From Strongylocentrotus droebachiensis (lineage: Eukaryota > Echinodermata > Echinoidea > Camarodonta > Strongylocentrotidae): a stretch of DNA of 64,000 nt. The stretch is from NCBI GenBank assembly GCA_035222895.1, contig JAVYIG010001047.1:1-64000 (forward strand). The letters are read 5' to 3'. Position 1 is the stretch's first letter. The number at the start of each line of letters is the position of its first letter. The notes beneath the pieces are model-generated. The model saw only the letters and a program-made list of their open reading frames with translations. It had not been told where the DNA came from and made no database searches. The position numbers and the translations under genes are program-made. This document shows positions 36,755 to 49,180 of this stretch, piece by piece.

Positions 36755-37495
36755 CATTGAATGAACATGTACTTGATGTATTTGTAATATACATTGAATG
36801 CACTTGATGTATTTGTAATGTATATTGAATGCACTTGATGTATTTGTAATGTATATTGAATGCACTTGATGTATTTGTAATGTTCATTGAATGCACTTGA
36901 TGTATTTGTAATGTATATTGAATGCACTTGATGTATTTGTAATGTACATTGAATGCACTTGATGTATTTGTAATGTACATTGAATGCACTTGATGTATTT
37001 GTAATGTACATTGAATGCACTTGATGTCTTTGTAATGTACATTGAATGCACTTGATGTCTTTGTAATGTACATTGAATGCACTTGATGTATTTGTTATGT
37101 ACATTGAATGCACTTGATGTATTTGTAATGTACATGTACATTGAATGCACTTGATGTATTTGTAAATGTACATTGAATGCACTTGATGTATTTGTAATGT
37201 ACAGTACATTGAATGCACTTGATGTATTTGTAATGTACATTGAATGCACTTGATGTATTTGTAATGTGCATTGAATGCACTTGATCATTGATGTATTTGT
37301 AATGTACATTGAATGCATTTGATGTATTTGTAATGTACATTGAATGCACTTGATGTCTTTGTTATGTACATTGAATGCACATGATGTCTTTGTAATGTAC
37401 ATTGAATGCACATGATGTCTTTGTAATGTACATTGAATGCACTTGATGTCTTTGTAATGTACATTGAATGCACTTGATGTATTTGTAATGTACAG
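36755..37495. repeat. 31-bp minisatellite, about 24 copies
   Basis: The unit is ATGCACTTGATGTATTTGTA followed by ATGTACATTGA. Copies differ at few positions (TATTTG or TCTTTG; TACATTG or TATATTG). Because 31 is not a multiple of 3 and the minus strand lacks stops, all three minus frames stay open, giving frames over 200 codons with a 31-residue period. These are not proteins. Spacers between copies are absent, so it is not a CRISPR array. Confidence 0.95.
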
Positions 37496-38334
37496 CATTC
37501 CTAGCTGTGCAGGAGCCCTAGACTGTGACATACCAGCACGATTCCAATTAAGGGGGGCGTAATCACCACCCCCTACCAGTCCTTAGTTCCTTCATCCTAC
37601 ACAGGTGCGCTGCTGTGCCCCCCATGTTGACCCTAATTAATCCTGACATTAATAATCTAAAATGGCCCACTAGATTGTTTCACAGCTCACGATGAAGCTG
37701 GAGTCGGAAAGGCCGGTCGCAGAAGGTCGCATGCCGACTTTTGACACCTTTGCAAATTGTGACAGAAATGTGTGTACAGTACATGTACATTTAAATGGCA
37801 TGAAAATGTATTTGAATTATAAATATGGATTTCAAGCAAAATCAAATTTCATTTGTGCTAGATATTGACTGAAATCAAGTGTTGAAATTAATTTGTTAAT
37901 CAAATGAATCATGATTTCAATCATAGAGAAACAATTTCTTTTTTTAAATAACTCTTTAAAAAAGTGATTGCCACTTTAATCTTTGTAACAAACCAACCAC
38001 TATAAACCATGATTAGTCCTATACAAACATAAGACCTAGTAATTTGACACTAATTTTCAGACATTATGTTTGGCGTATATATTTGTTTTCCCTACAGGGT
38101 GTATGTACAGCTAATCAATAGATTTTAGGTCCAAAGAAACAAAGATAATATTCTTGTTTCATAAACTTGCATGACGTGGAAAATAACAGTTTGGAATAAA
38201 ATAATTTTTTATTTCCCTTTAACCCCATTTTCCCCTATGGTAATTAATTGCTCAGGACTGGATTTCTATGTACATGTACATGTACAGGTATATTTTTCTT
38301 GCGTAGAAGATGCATGTGGCAACTTGAACCTTGT

Positions 38335-38440
38335 ACATAATTTCATTTCATTTCATTTATTTTTCCACATTCAAGTTAAAAGGTCATGCAAATACAATAA
38401 TACATTATAAAAAACAAAGAAAGAAAAAAACCAAGTAAGT
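38335..38440. mobile_element. Retroposon tail-like repeat (CATTTATTTTTCCACATTCA)
   Basis: The phrase TTTCATTTATTTWTTTTCCACATTC...TAAAA..CATGCAAA also occurs near 26203-26245. Two dispersed copies suggest a retroposon end. No coding part is seen. Confidence 0.4.
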
Positions 38441-39859
38441 GACATAGGGAGAAATCAGATGATTAACCAGTATGCAGAGGGGAAATACAAAACAAAACAA
38501 AATTTGCTAGTCGAGGTTAATCCCCAAAATATTTAATAATGTAATGTTCTGTCACACATGGAGTTGAGCCATTTTTGCACTGGTCTTCCTTTGTCTAGGA
38601 AGCACAGAACATGTGTGTGCCATTGACCTTGGCTGGTGACTCATACAGATTGTTGATAACCAATTGACATTTCCTACAATAAATTTGCGGTGAACGGTGT
38701 TTAAACTCGATTAACAGGTCACATTTTGTGACTTTGAAGACTTACAATATACATGTACAGTAGATCCATTTGTGTTTTACCCCCCCCCCCCTTCCTCAAA
38801 ACAAATCAATACAAAAATACATGTATTTATTTCACTGGAGCAAAAATTAACATTGTGTGTAGCAAATAGAATTCTCCAAATGTTTCTGAATGAAACATTA
38901 CGTCTCAAAAGCTTTCTTAATGATTGCCTGACATAGCAGAAAATGATGCATGCACTGGGGATTCTGTATTCCAGTGAGAACATCCCCTCTTCTATTTAAG
39001 CATATTTAATAAGATTATTTATAAACATTACTTCTTTATTGCACAATTGAACTATAAAGACCGACTGGTAAACCACATGTACAGTACTTGTAGTTTGGAA
39101 ACTTACTTGTGAACAGATTATTTTTACATGTATACAAGTACCCAAGATGTTTAAAGATTGTACATTCATGATTGCTTTTAATAACCATATCACATGGTTT
39201 TGAAAATATAGACTGGGAAGGGGTGGGGGGGGGGGGGAGGTTTGATCATTGTTTGGCTGATTGTATATTTCAGGGCTTGTACATTTCCAACATCATTGCG
39301 CAACTATCATTTTGAATTGAGACCTCAAATTTGTACTTTACATGTACACTGTATGTACATGTATGTACGTCAAGCCCAGATTCCCAGCGAGTCTAATGCA
39401 TGCACAATGTATGCAACTAGCATTTCTTGTGGTTTTACTCCTGACGTCGACAAAGATCTACAGCGACGCACAAATACGTCAGTACCTTTTCAAAGTGCAT
39501 TTTGGAGGGCTTCACCAAGCTTTTTTTTCCTTCTAAATGACATCACCGAACGAACCATGAAAATACATGATTTGAAATGGGTAGGCCGAAGCCTCACTTT
39601 GCTCGACAAACAGAAATAATGTGTGATCTCTCTTTGATGTGCGTGAAATGTGCAGTAATGCACTTTGCAGTGTTGTATTCCTTATTTGCACAGAACTGGT
39701 ACACAATAGGTTGCCCCGACAATAAATACTGTTGTGCCTTTCATGAGTAGTAGTAATGATCATGAAAATAACAGTAGACTGTTCTTTTATAGTGCATTTC
39801 GCATTGTGATATATTGTTGTTGCATTTCATAAGAACTGCAAAGTGATTACCTACATGTA

Positions 39860-40234
39860 TTAAAGGTAAAGACCAGTATTGGCAACGCCCCAATTTCAAA
39901 AAATGAAATGGAAGCTCTCATTACCAATCATGTGAAAGAATATGTTTTGACTAATACATGATGATACAAAAATTGCCGGGAAACCGCCTACTAATTCATA
40001 TATTTGGTAAATTTATTTCTCTCATGGTCTGGTGAGAGAGATAGGGTAGTCCCATATACATCTTTCTGTGTATAGTGCTTGTAACTTTACGAAGAATGAG
40101 CCAAATTTCTTATCATTTTGATGATTCCAGAACCTTGCAGATGCTAGATGCTAGATGATCGACCTTTTCTGATCGATTCCACAACGTTTCTTTCACAATG
40201 CAATCGCATGACCATTACTGGTCTTTACCTTTAA
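39860..40234. mobile_element. TTAA-flanked MITE, family C, copy 1
   Basis: The ends TTAAAGGTAAAGACCAGTA and the inverse TACTGGTCTTTACCTTTAA bound a 375-bp element with TTAA on both sides. Other copies are at 44247-44613 and 57038-57452, with a right-end fragment at 24740-24938. No coding capacity. Confidence 0.85.
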
Positions 40235-40355
40235 AGCTTTCAATGTACATGCACTGTAGCTCTATTAACAATTCTCATTTCACAAGGAATTATCATTTTT
40301 GGTACCCTCTTTCTTCACCTGGGTAGAGTGTGGCAAGTAATAATAAAATGCCTTT

Positions 40356-40895
40356 TTAAAGGTACTATGTCCCTTTTGCAGGCCAAAAAAATTAAAAATT
40401 TAAATTCCAACTGCATTTGAAAGAAAATACTAATTTAGAACTTCCCTAAAAAAAGTGGGGCTTGAAAATGTCTTCAAGTGGGAAAATAATGACCATTAGT
40501 TTTCAAATCGACTTTAGGGCTATAGAGCCCAAAAGTAATAGTCTTGATTTTCAGACAATTGTACCGAATGGTCATACGTTTTATGCTGCGCAAAGATTCA
40601 ATCAGTTTAATCTTGGCCATCACAAGAAGTGGGTTATTGATGTAGACAAATGGTCATGTACCCTTTACAACTCTTTTCATGTATGTTATTACCAAAGAAG
40701 AAAAAAAGCCAGTCAGTCACTCAATAGTGTCTGACAGTGAAGTCTAGCAAGTAAACGGGTTTCCTTGCATAATTTCAATATGAGGACACTGCTAACGTTT
40801 ACATTTCACAGATAGGACATACATGACATATTCATAATTCCTGCAAAGTTCTACAGAATTTGAGGTTGGCTGCAAAAGGGACATAGTACCTTTAA
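40356..40895. mobile_element. TTAA-flanked MITE, family D, copy 2
   Basis: The inverse-orientation partner of 6587-7136, about the same length and very similar throughout. The ends are TTAAAGGTACTATGTCCCTT and its inverse. It keeps the same ~90-codon frame (40462-40734) seen in the other copy. Confidence 0.85.
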
Positions 40896-41424
40896 AGGAG
40901 GTTTAGTATCAGTACTTGGCGAATAAAAAACATTTTTGTGGGGTTAAAATAACGAGAGCTCAAAGAGCGTTAAGCTTTGTACATGTGATTTACATCATTG
41001 CTCTTTTCTCTCGGAGATGCGATCACTTTACAATTAGTCTCGCCTCTAGGTGTTTTCTCGTCCACATGCTCATTGCCACATAATGTCAAGCCGATAGGGT
41101 TTCAACTTATGAAATCTGGCGAGGCTCTTAGAAAGTTTGCCTTCTGCAACATGAGTTGTTTTGAACAAGGTTTGATTTCTCGTTGATATTTTTCCTAATA
41201 ATACTTGTCTTCCTTTCACTCTCATTTTTTTGTTGTTGTATAGAATGTTTTGACTCTACATGTACTTCATTTTGCTGCTCTACACATGTACATTTACATA
41301 GGGTGACAAGACATTTAAAGGCAACACTTACTCCAGGCTGTATTCCAGCTACATGTATGATACAGGGTTAGGGTTGCATTGAATTTGACATCTTTTGTGT
41401 CTTGGCATATATTTATTTCACCTT

Positions 41425-41459
<35 letters not shown>

Positions 41460-41540
41460 TTCTCTTTTATTTTTGTCTCTCTCTCTTTCTCGCTCTCTTT
41501 CTCTCTTTTTTCTCACTCTCTCTTTTCTCGCTCTCTTTCC
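41425..41540. repeat. CT-rich microsatellite
   Basis: (CT)n with TTT interruptions. Open frames on both strands are low complexity. Confidence 0.9.
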
Positions 41541-42439
41541 CTTTGGTAATAAATTGTGAATGGCATACATGTACATGTAGTTAGCTCCGGATTTAGGATT
41601 TCCCCCCCTTTTTTCAACCAGACCTTTATTGGCATTCATAACACACAATGTCATTTCCTTCTCCTAAAATGTTGACTCTATAATACTTATCAATACATTT
41701 CTTTGCCAAATTCTCATTTCAAATACATGTAAAAGCTTATGGGTATTTTGTGTCTTGATCAATCCCATTGCTTCCCCCTATGCAATGTAAAACAAAAATC
41801 TAAATTTGTGAATGCCTTCATAAATAGACTTCATTGATTAAAATTGTTATTTGAACAATAATATCTGTTATTAGATAATTCACTGTTTGACAAAGTGAGG
41901 CAAGAAAATCTCGCCAGCAATTTATGATAACATCAATACCATTATTTATTATTCACCACACCTTTCCACAATAACTTCAGCAAACAACTTCATCATGATT
42001 TATTTATGACATCAGGAATGGCAGGACGATGCTTTTAATACTATCATCAGGGTGGTCTGTAGCGGTTTTAACGTGTAAAGAGCAACAGGTTTTGAGGTTT
42101 GAAGATCAATTGCAGGTTCAAATTCATCCTCAATAAAAATGATTTTTAGAAATTTGAGTCAACAAATTGTATGAAATCACTTCAGAGTATGGCTCAGAGC
42201 AAAGAATACCACAACTTCCTAAGCCCTTCAGCGGGCAATGGACTCTGGCCTTACAGCGACTTGACTCTTTGTGCACTTCCGTTCATACTCCATCCAACTT
42301 GCGATTTATACGTTTCAATTTTCGTTTGTGGACCACTCTTTTAGTGTAAGTTGTGTTTTTGAATACATCCGATTAGATTAGATTTGAATTGATTCATTCA
42401 CATCATGGTATATAAATCCACAATGTGCAAACTGCAATA

Positions 42440-42759
42440 GGCCTGTCTTCATCAGCTTGAGTTTGCCAAATAACCCGCTATTTTAACTATCCCGGGCAAA
42501 TTTAACAGTTAATTTGCGTCTTCGTTAGCCCGCAGTTGCAATTAGCGGGATATTTGGTCGAGAAAATATCCAGAGAAATCTTGGTCTTGTTTTCACAATA
42601 TCCCGCTATTTGGGAAACAGCGGGCTAATTTGCGCCCGTCCGAGCTAGTTTGTGATGAGCATACTGGTCTGGTGAAGACACAATTTTGGGCTTCGGGATA
42701 ATATCCTGAGTCTTAAAATAGCAGGTTATTTGGCAAACTCGAGCTGATGAAGACAGGCC
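42440..42759. mobile_element. Foldback element, family G, copy 2
   Basis: The ends GGCCTGTCTTCATCAGCTTG and CGAGCTGATGAAGACAGGCC are inverted and bordered by TA. Inner palindromes include CCCGCTATTT and AGCGGGATAT. Outside lies a 16-bp near-perfect direct repeat, AATGTGCAAACTGCAA at 42422-42437 and AATGTGCAAACTGTAA at 42761-42776. This is longer than a TA duplication and is not explained. Confidence 0.8.
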
Positions 42760-43392
42760 TAATGTGCAAACTGTAACGTGAATGCACTCTTAACCTGTGG
42801 GAAGTTATTGAGGATAAAGTTTCCTACAATTCTGCAGTGTGAGGTCACCAGTGAAAATGTTTTTGTATGTCCACATCTAAAGAAGATAAGCCCCTCCCCC
42901 TACACACACATACTGTACATGTACACACGCTCTCGCTTGTGTACATGTATGCATACCTGCCAACCCTTACAAATAATCCGGAATATTCTGTTATTGTGGA
43001 TTTCTAGGACCTGATAATCCGGAATATTCTGATTTAAAAATAAATAAAAAAAAGCTTGTTTTTTCATGTGCCGCGATTTGAGAGATCACGTAATGTGTGC
43101 ATTGAATGGCTACATGGTCGAGCAGCGAATGTGTATTTGCTTTTTGGTACAGATTTACCATGTATTACCAGTTACGCTGCCGCTGCAAGTGTAATTTCTT
43201 TTTTACGAAGGCATACCGTTCTAAATTTTTAAAATTCTTATTGTCAAATGATGGCAGGTAGTGTTTGTACACTATTTGATGAGGCAGAGCTGCACTTGTG
43301 ATGTGTTTGGTTGTGTCTATTAATATTGCTGTGAAAAGTGACTGAATGTATTGTACGTGTGTGTGACTTTTAACAGGGAATAGAAAATCTGT

Positions 43393-43612
43393 TTAAAGCC
43401 TATCTGCAGTAGTTTGGCCAGGGAGGCTTAGACCTCCCTGTATTGTCACTGGCAGGTGGTTATCTCATCAAATCATCTCTCAATCAATATATATTAGAGA
43501 AAAAGGGGACCATGGGGGACCAATAATCAGCGCTTTAGGCATTGTTGGGCATTATAGGGCGCAAGTATACATGTACATGTATGTAGCTACAAGTAGTGCA
43601 GTCCCACTTTAA
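43393..43612 (-). mobile_element. TTAA-flanked MITE, family H, copy in inverse orientation
   Basis: TTAA at 43393-43396 and 43609-43612. The inner sequence (GGCAGGTGGTTATCTCATCA, GGGGGACCAATAATC, TGGGACTGCACTACTTGTAG on the minus strand) is the inverse of the copies at 52841-53034 and 58558-58752. Confidence 0.7.
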
Positions 43613-44246
43613 AGTTGTCTACTCCTTTCAGGAAGTTGATGGATATACAAGTATATGTACATGTATGGTGGTGCAAGGAGGATGAAGCCTGCTTTCTCAT
43701 TAGCGTGTTGTCTACGTCTTTAGGCCATTCTAGCCATTTGCTTGATTGGACCTTATGGCCTCCTCTCCTACCCCCATGCCTACATGCATGCATGCAACAT
43801 GTGGCCTTGGTTATTGGCAGTGAGATGAAAACATACACTGTACTGTCTACTATAGGCTTTGTCACACAGAGGCCAAAAATCTGGATTTTAGTTATCCAGA
43901 TTTTAGTTATCCTCTTAATTGCTGTCTGTCATCAATTATCCCATTAAAAATCCTCTAACGAAGCAAGAAAATTCTCCCTTGAAAGGATTTTTCAAGGGAT
44001 TTTTCTGTGTGACACCGCCTTATGACGCCAATATTGTATCAACCTATACATGTACATCTACATGTACTGTACATTTCTACAACTCACTCCAAGATCCTAA
44101 TCAACGATTGGTCAAACGTGGTCGTGTGTGATTCATTTACTGAGACTATTTCAAGGTTTTTTCATGAAACAGCATGCAATAGTTTCCAGTACTGTCCAAC
44201 CACTTTTCAGTAGGCCACGTGCAGCAGTGCATAGTTTGTGTTTCAT

Positions 44247-44613
44247 TTAAAGGTAAAGATCAGTATTGGAAACGCCCCAATTTCAAAAAATGAAATGGAA
44301 GCTCTCATTACCAATCATGTGAAAGAATATGTTTTGACTAATACATGATGATAACAAATTAGCTGGGAAACCGCCTACTAATTGATATATTTGGTAAATT
44401 ATTATATCTATTTGACTGTGAGAGATATAGGGTAGTCCCATATACATCTTTTTGTGTATAGTGCTTGTAACTTTACGAAGAATGGGCCAAATTTCTTATC
44501 ATTTTGCTGATTCCAGAACCTTGCAGATGCTAGATAATCAACCTTTTCTGATCGATTCCGCAATGTTTCTTTCACAATGCAATCGCATCACCAGAACTGG
44601 TCTTTACCTTTAA
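44247..44613. mobile_element. TTAA-flanked MITE, family C, copy 2
   Basis: The same structure and orientation as 39860-40234, 367 bp, with TTAA at both ends and the same inner phrases (GAAATGGAAGCTCTCATTAC). Confidence 0.85.
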
Positions 44614-45240
44614 CAATTTTTCAGATGTGAAGCGGTATTAAACTCATATCAGAACTTGCCTTTTAATATTCAGTCACATGTACATGTACATGTAACTGCA
44701 CTGAAGGAGTATCTACACGGTATGAGTACCGTAATCAAGTCTTGTGCCATCAATACAATCATGGATTATCTCGTAATACCTCCTGCAAATATCCACATGT
44801 ACATGTATATCTGGGTTATCTATTCACTGCAAGAAGTGTTTGATAGAAGGATATTTTTCAGATCAAAGTTCACTGTTTTGTAAAACAATAGTTGTGTTCA
44901 CACGACAGACAGTCTGTTAACTTTGAAGTTTATCTTGAAGTTCAAAGGAATCGTGTGGATAACTTCAGGGTTATGAAACTTCAAAGTTTCCTTGAGGTCC
45001 TAAATCAAAGAGTGATCTTTATAAAGGTAATACAAATTTTGGGGGAATTTTGAAAATTGGGTGGATAGTACATGTAAGTCTTTACAATTTTGATATATTT
45101 GGATGCCCCTGTGGATGTTTTATATAAAGCACTAGAAAATTTAGCCCCTTAAACATTTCTGCTTTCGAGAAAAATTGAATAAAATAATTTACCGGTGAAT
45201 TTTGATGAATTTCAAATAGCGCCTATGCTATGGTACAATG

Positions 45241-45390
45241 CAGGGATGCCAGTTTTCAGGCAAAAACCTGAATTCACGCCCTGGCAAGTTATTTTCAAGC
45301 CATAGTTTTATGTTTTTTGTGTACAAGATACATGTAGCTCATTCTAGGTGGTTTTTCAGGCCCTTTGATCAATTCTAACTGACATCCCTG
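45241..45390. mobile_element. 150-bp CAGGGATGCC-ended MITE
   Basis: The left end CAGGGATGCCAGTTTTCAGG and the right end (AACTGACATCCCTG) are imperfectly inverted. The flanks ACAATG (45235-45240) and ACAATC (45391-45396) match at five of six positions, like the 6-bp duplications of the CAGAG-ended elements. Confidence 0.65.
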
Positions 45391-46355
45391 ACAATCGTAG
45401 CTGCGAACATGAAAATCTCAGAATACGTACAGTGTAGTTGTGATATATAATTTCCCATCTAAAATAGCTAATCGGTCCATTTTAGTCAAGAAACATTGAT
45501 TTATAGCTTAATTAATATCTTGACCTTGAGAGGGAGCTACATGTATACAACATAAAGAATTTATAATTTTATAATTTCATAACTTTAGACTATTCCAATA
45601 TGTTCATTTGAACCCAATTCGTGACCCCATACCAAAACTTTGTATTACCGGTACCTTTAAAGTTAAATATGATGTTCCCATGTGAACATGCATGTAGCTA
45701 CTAATTACTTGTGGTATCTTTCATCCCTTAGCTAACAAAATCACAGCAGCAACATGTACATAGACGAAGAAATAGATTGTAAGTTATCTCTTTGCGCATA
45801 AGATAAACAAAGACAGATTATTTTAGGAAAAATATGCTACAAATAGAACTTCAACAAACACCAAATGGAAATGTTTAGGTACAAATAGAGCATGAGTACA
45901 TAATACAAGTACATTTCTATCCATTTTGGTCACCTTACTTTTTCAAAAAGTTATATAAGTGTACATTAAAGATTGAATTTAATTGTTCTCTTTGTCAAAA
46001 TGAAAAAATTAAGGTGATGGGACACACGTTCTTGTGACTTGAGGCTTTATTTAGTCGAATATACAAGGTTTGATACTTTGAGTTAGGTTTGCAATTGCAT
46101 GGGTCTTACATGTTAATAGTTGACATAGTAATTTGTGTATATATATGCTTTTTTCAAAAAATTACTCAAATCTGATAGTTCTTATCCATTTCTCTTCATT
46201 TGCTGATAAAGAGAGTTCTTAAAGTTGCTGTCATGTTAAAAAAACAGTATGAAATGTATCCTGAGCAACTAGATGGAATTATTATCTAACTAAGATATGA
46301 AACGAGAGCTTTAGGTGAGATTTAATGAACTCTAAAAATGTTCTACATTTCAGTC

Positions 46356-46945
46356 ATGTACAGTGTACGGCTGTCTTGACTTTGGCAGAAAGCCAAATAT
46401 CTTGTGAATCAGCATGATTCGCACATTATTATCTAAACTATACATACCTGTACGTACTATATGCACAGGTACTTCATATTGCGGCAAAAACGTGCGATCC
46501 TGTACGGGCTTGTAAATGCCACCAGGCCTTAAATTTCAATATTTTGAGGGCAAGGCCACTTTTCTGAAGGGCACATTCCTATTACAGCACAAATAAGAAG
46601 AATTGGAAAGGGCACAAAAAATCTCCAAGGCCATTGAGAGGGGCATTGAGGCCAATCAAAGGGGCATTGGTGGCTTTGGATTAATTTAAGCCCTGTGCCA
46701 CATACAGTTTTATTAGGTTTTGACTTTACCTATTTATATTTTGCCATGTTCATAATTGTTTCACGCTGGAGGATGATAAGATGAATCTTGTTTTTTACTT
46801 CATTTCCATTACCCAAATTACCTAAATCGAAAAACATTCTACAACTACATGTACCTGTACATGTAGATGTAGGTCATGTACGACTGTCCTGACCTTGGCA
46901 GATAGCCAATCATCTCCGGAATCAACATGATCGCACGTTGTTATT
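46356..46945. repeat. Dispersed direct repeat pair
   Basis: About 80 bp around CATGTACAGTGTACGGCTGT (46355) is repeated in diverged form near 46876, both continuing CTTGRCTTTGGCAGA-like, AGCCAAWYATC and a GATCGCAC-like end. The unit is not identified. Confidence 0.5.
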
Positions 46946-47239
46946 CAGTACCTGAATGATCACGGTATCATAAGTTTTTAAACAAACAGGAGAACATTTG
47001 CCAACAAACATCTCTTCCAAACTGCGAAAAGCAAATAGATCTTTCTTTCTGAGGCGCTACTTGAAGATTGAGCATTGTGTATCCATGTGATGGTGTCCTT
47101 GCCCCTTTGGCGAAGGTGGTAGTCTGCAAGAACAGACTCTGGTTTTAAGGTCTTGCATAATATATAATTATGTACAAGCACTTGTGTGTCTAGAGTCAAG
47201 ACTATAAAGCCAGATTTGCAGTGGCTGCATAAAGATATT

Positions 47240-47462
47240 ACAGGCAGGAGCAGCTATAATTGCAAGGCATTAATCTATATTTTCCACTCCATACCCAGGA
47301 TAGAAATGGGGACCTGGTAGGATGATGAAAGCCTCTAATTGCCATATGTCCTCACAGTGACCACACAGTAGGAATACTCCCCAGGGAGTGGAGATGGTGC
47401 ACATTTGTTATTGAATGAATCCAATGACCGGGGTAAAAATATCTGTTAAATAAAGACGGTAC
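47240..47462 (+). mobile_element. Truncated SINE, same family as 53035-53385
   Basis: It shares CTCCATACCCAGGA, ATGGGGACCT, GGAATA(C/T)TCCCCAGGGAGTG and AATGACC(G/A)GGGTAA with the longer copy. The tRNA-like head is missing. Confidence 0.75.
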
Positions 47463-47769
47463 ATTAATCCAGCTTATTATTACGCAGTGATAGAAAAATA
47501 AAAGAACGATTTGATGTTGAAAGACACCATAGATTTATGCCACTCGAAAAAGGTGTCATTTGAATATACAGTACTAGCAGGACCCGCGGAAATCCGCGGG
47601 ATTCTAGAGGGGGGCGGGGGATGTAAATAGATATATAGAGACTGTCTAAATTAAAACCACCAAGAACTTTATTTGCCATTCAGGCCATTAAAAAAATATA
47701 CATGTTTAGCGTCCCCGCCCGCTTCCTTTTTTGGGGCCGCCTCCTATTTTTATTTTTTTAATATATATA

Positions 47770-48649
47770 CAGTGCGTCCCAGAAAAAACGAAACCGAGAA
47801 GTATCGATGTTTTATCATAACTTAATCACAACCATAATTAATGAATGATACATATTTGGAAAGCTTAGAGTCTCCTCTTTCAGTTGATGCTACTCACGTG
47901 ATGCATATTTCACGCATGAGTGATTAAAAGCAATTTGAAGGAAGGAAACCAAAAAGACATTTGGCGGGCGGTATCTGAATTTCGAAGAAAAATTCACATT
48001 TCTAGAAAGTTCAATTTCTGCTCTTTCATATGATACCTCAATCAAGAAAAATGAGCGAGGAATGACAAAGTTCTGTTAGTTTAAAGTAGTGCTTGCATTT
48101 CCATAATTTTATTAAACGAATTCGGTTTCACTGGCTGCCTGCCGTAGCAAAAAGCAGATTTGACAAAAGACTTAACTCCGTTTCGTTGACAATCAGCCAT
48201 GCATGAAGACTCTCGTCTACGGCTGATTGTCAACGAAACGGAGTTAAGTCTTTTGTTAATTTCGTTTATTGATACGGCAGGCAGCCAGTGAAAACGAATT
48301 CGTTTAATAAAATTATGGAAATGCAAGCACTACTTAAAACAAACAGAACTTTGTCATTCCTTGCTCATTTTTACTGATTGAGGTGTCATATGAAAGGGCA
48401 GAAACTCAACTTTCTAGAAATATGAAATTTTCTTCGAAATTCAGATACCGCCCGCCAAATGTCTTTTTGGTTTCCTTCATTCAAATTGCTTTTAATCACT
48501 TATGCGTGAAATATGCATCATCTGAGTAACATCACATGAAAGCAGAGACTCTAAGCTTTCCAAATATGTATCATTCATTAATTATAGTTGTGATTAAGAT
48601 ATGATAGAACATCGATACTTCTCGGTTTCGTTTTTTCCGGGACGCACTG
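47770..48649. mobile_element. Palindromic mariner-like MITE (880 bp)
   Basis: The ends CAGTGCGTCCCAGAAAAAAC and the inverse GTTTTTTCCGGGACGCACTG abut TATATA runs, in keeping with TA target duplication. The inverted similarity runs almost to the centre, where the pair around CCGTTTCGTTGACAATCAGC lies (near 48179 and 48220). CAGTGCGTCCC-type ends with TA targets are typical of Tc1/mariner relatives. No transposase is encoded. A second similar start (CAGTGCGTCACGAAAA) follows at 48657 without a visible partner. Confidence 0.85.
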
Positions 48650-48699
48650 TATATATACAGTGCGTCACGAAAACTATATAAAAATCGCGGCAATCATGA

Positions 48700-49180
48700 T
48701 GGAAATAGGTCTCTAAGTTTGGACGTCGACGGGAATTAGCCCCGTGTATCTCGCTTGTGCAGTGCAGCTAGTACAAAGCCCATCCTATAGAAAGATGCTT
48801 TATTCGGGAAATCCCGACCCTGTGCATAGTGCATTTAATACGCAACTTGATGTGAGTGGATGGTCATCGGTCGTGTGTCTACGGATGTTATGTTGAATAT
48901 CCATGAGGTATCTCTGTCGTCACGCATATCCTGCATTATGCATATCGCGTCTGTTTTCGCCCTGGACGTCGACACGGAGGAGGACCTCGGGCGGAGTATA
49001 GCCAATTCCACAGAGAAGACTCTCCCCCGGACGATGGCACCGGGCACGGGGACCCCGAGTGGAGGGTTCAGGAGGAGATACTGTAGCTGCACCAACTTCG
49101 GTCGGCGATCTCATTAAAAAACAATAGAATACAAAGGCTCGCGGAGACGTCGCGCCCCCCGCGGAGCCTTAGCGTATTAC
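48700..49180. other. GC- and CpG-rich non-repetitive block in intron 1
   Basis: Higher GC than its surroundings, with several GACGTCGAC-like words (48721, 48964) and no obvious repeat structure. An 85-codon frame at 48860-49117 has no recognisable domain. It could be a regulatory region or an unrecognised exon; neither is shown by the sequence. Confidence 0.3.

Noticed and set aside
36755-37495. Possible CRISPR-like array
   Set aside because: Units are contiguous without unique spacers and the genome is animal.
36604-37531. Open frames over 200 codons on the minus strand
   Set aside because: They are translations of the 31-bp minisatellite in different frames; no start, splice or domain evidence.
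48860-49117. 85-codon frame in the GC-rich block as a gene
   Set aside because: No known domain, and frames on both strands are equally open.
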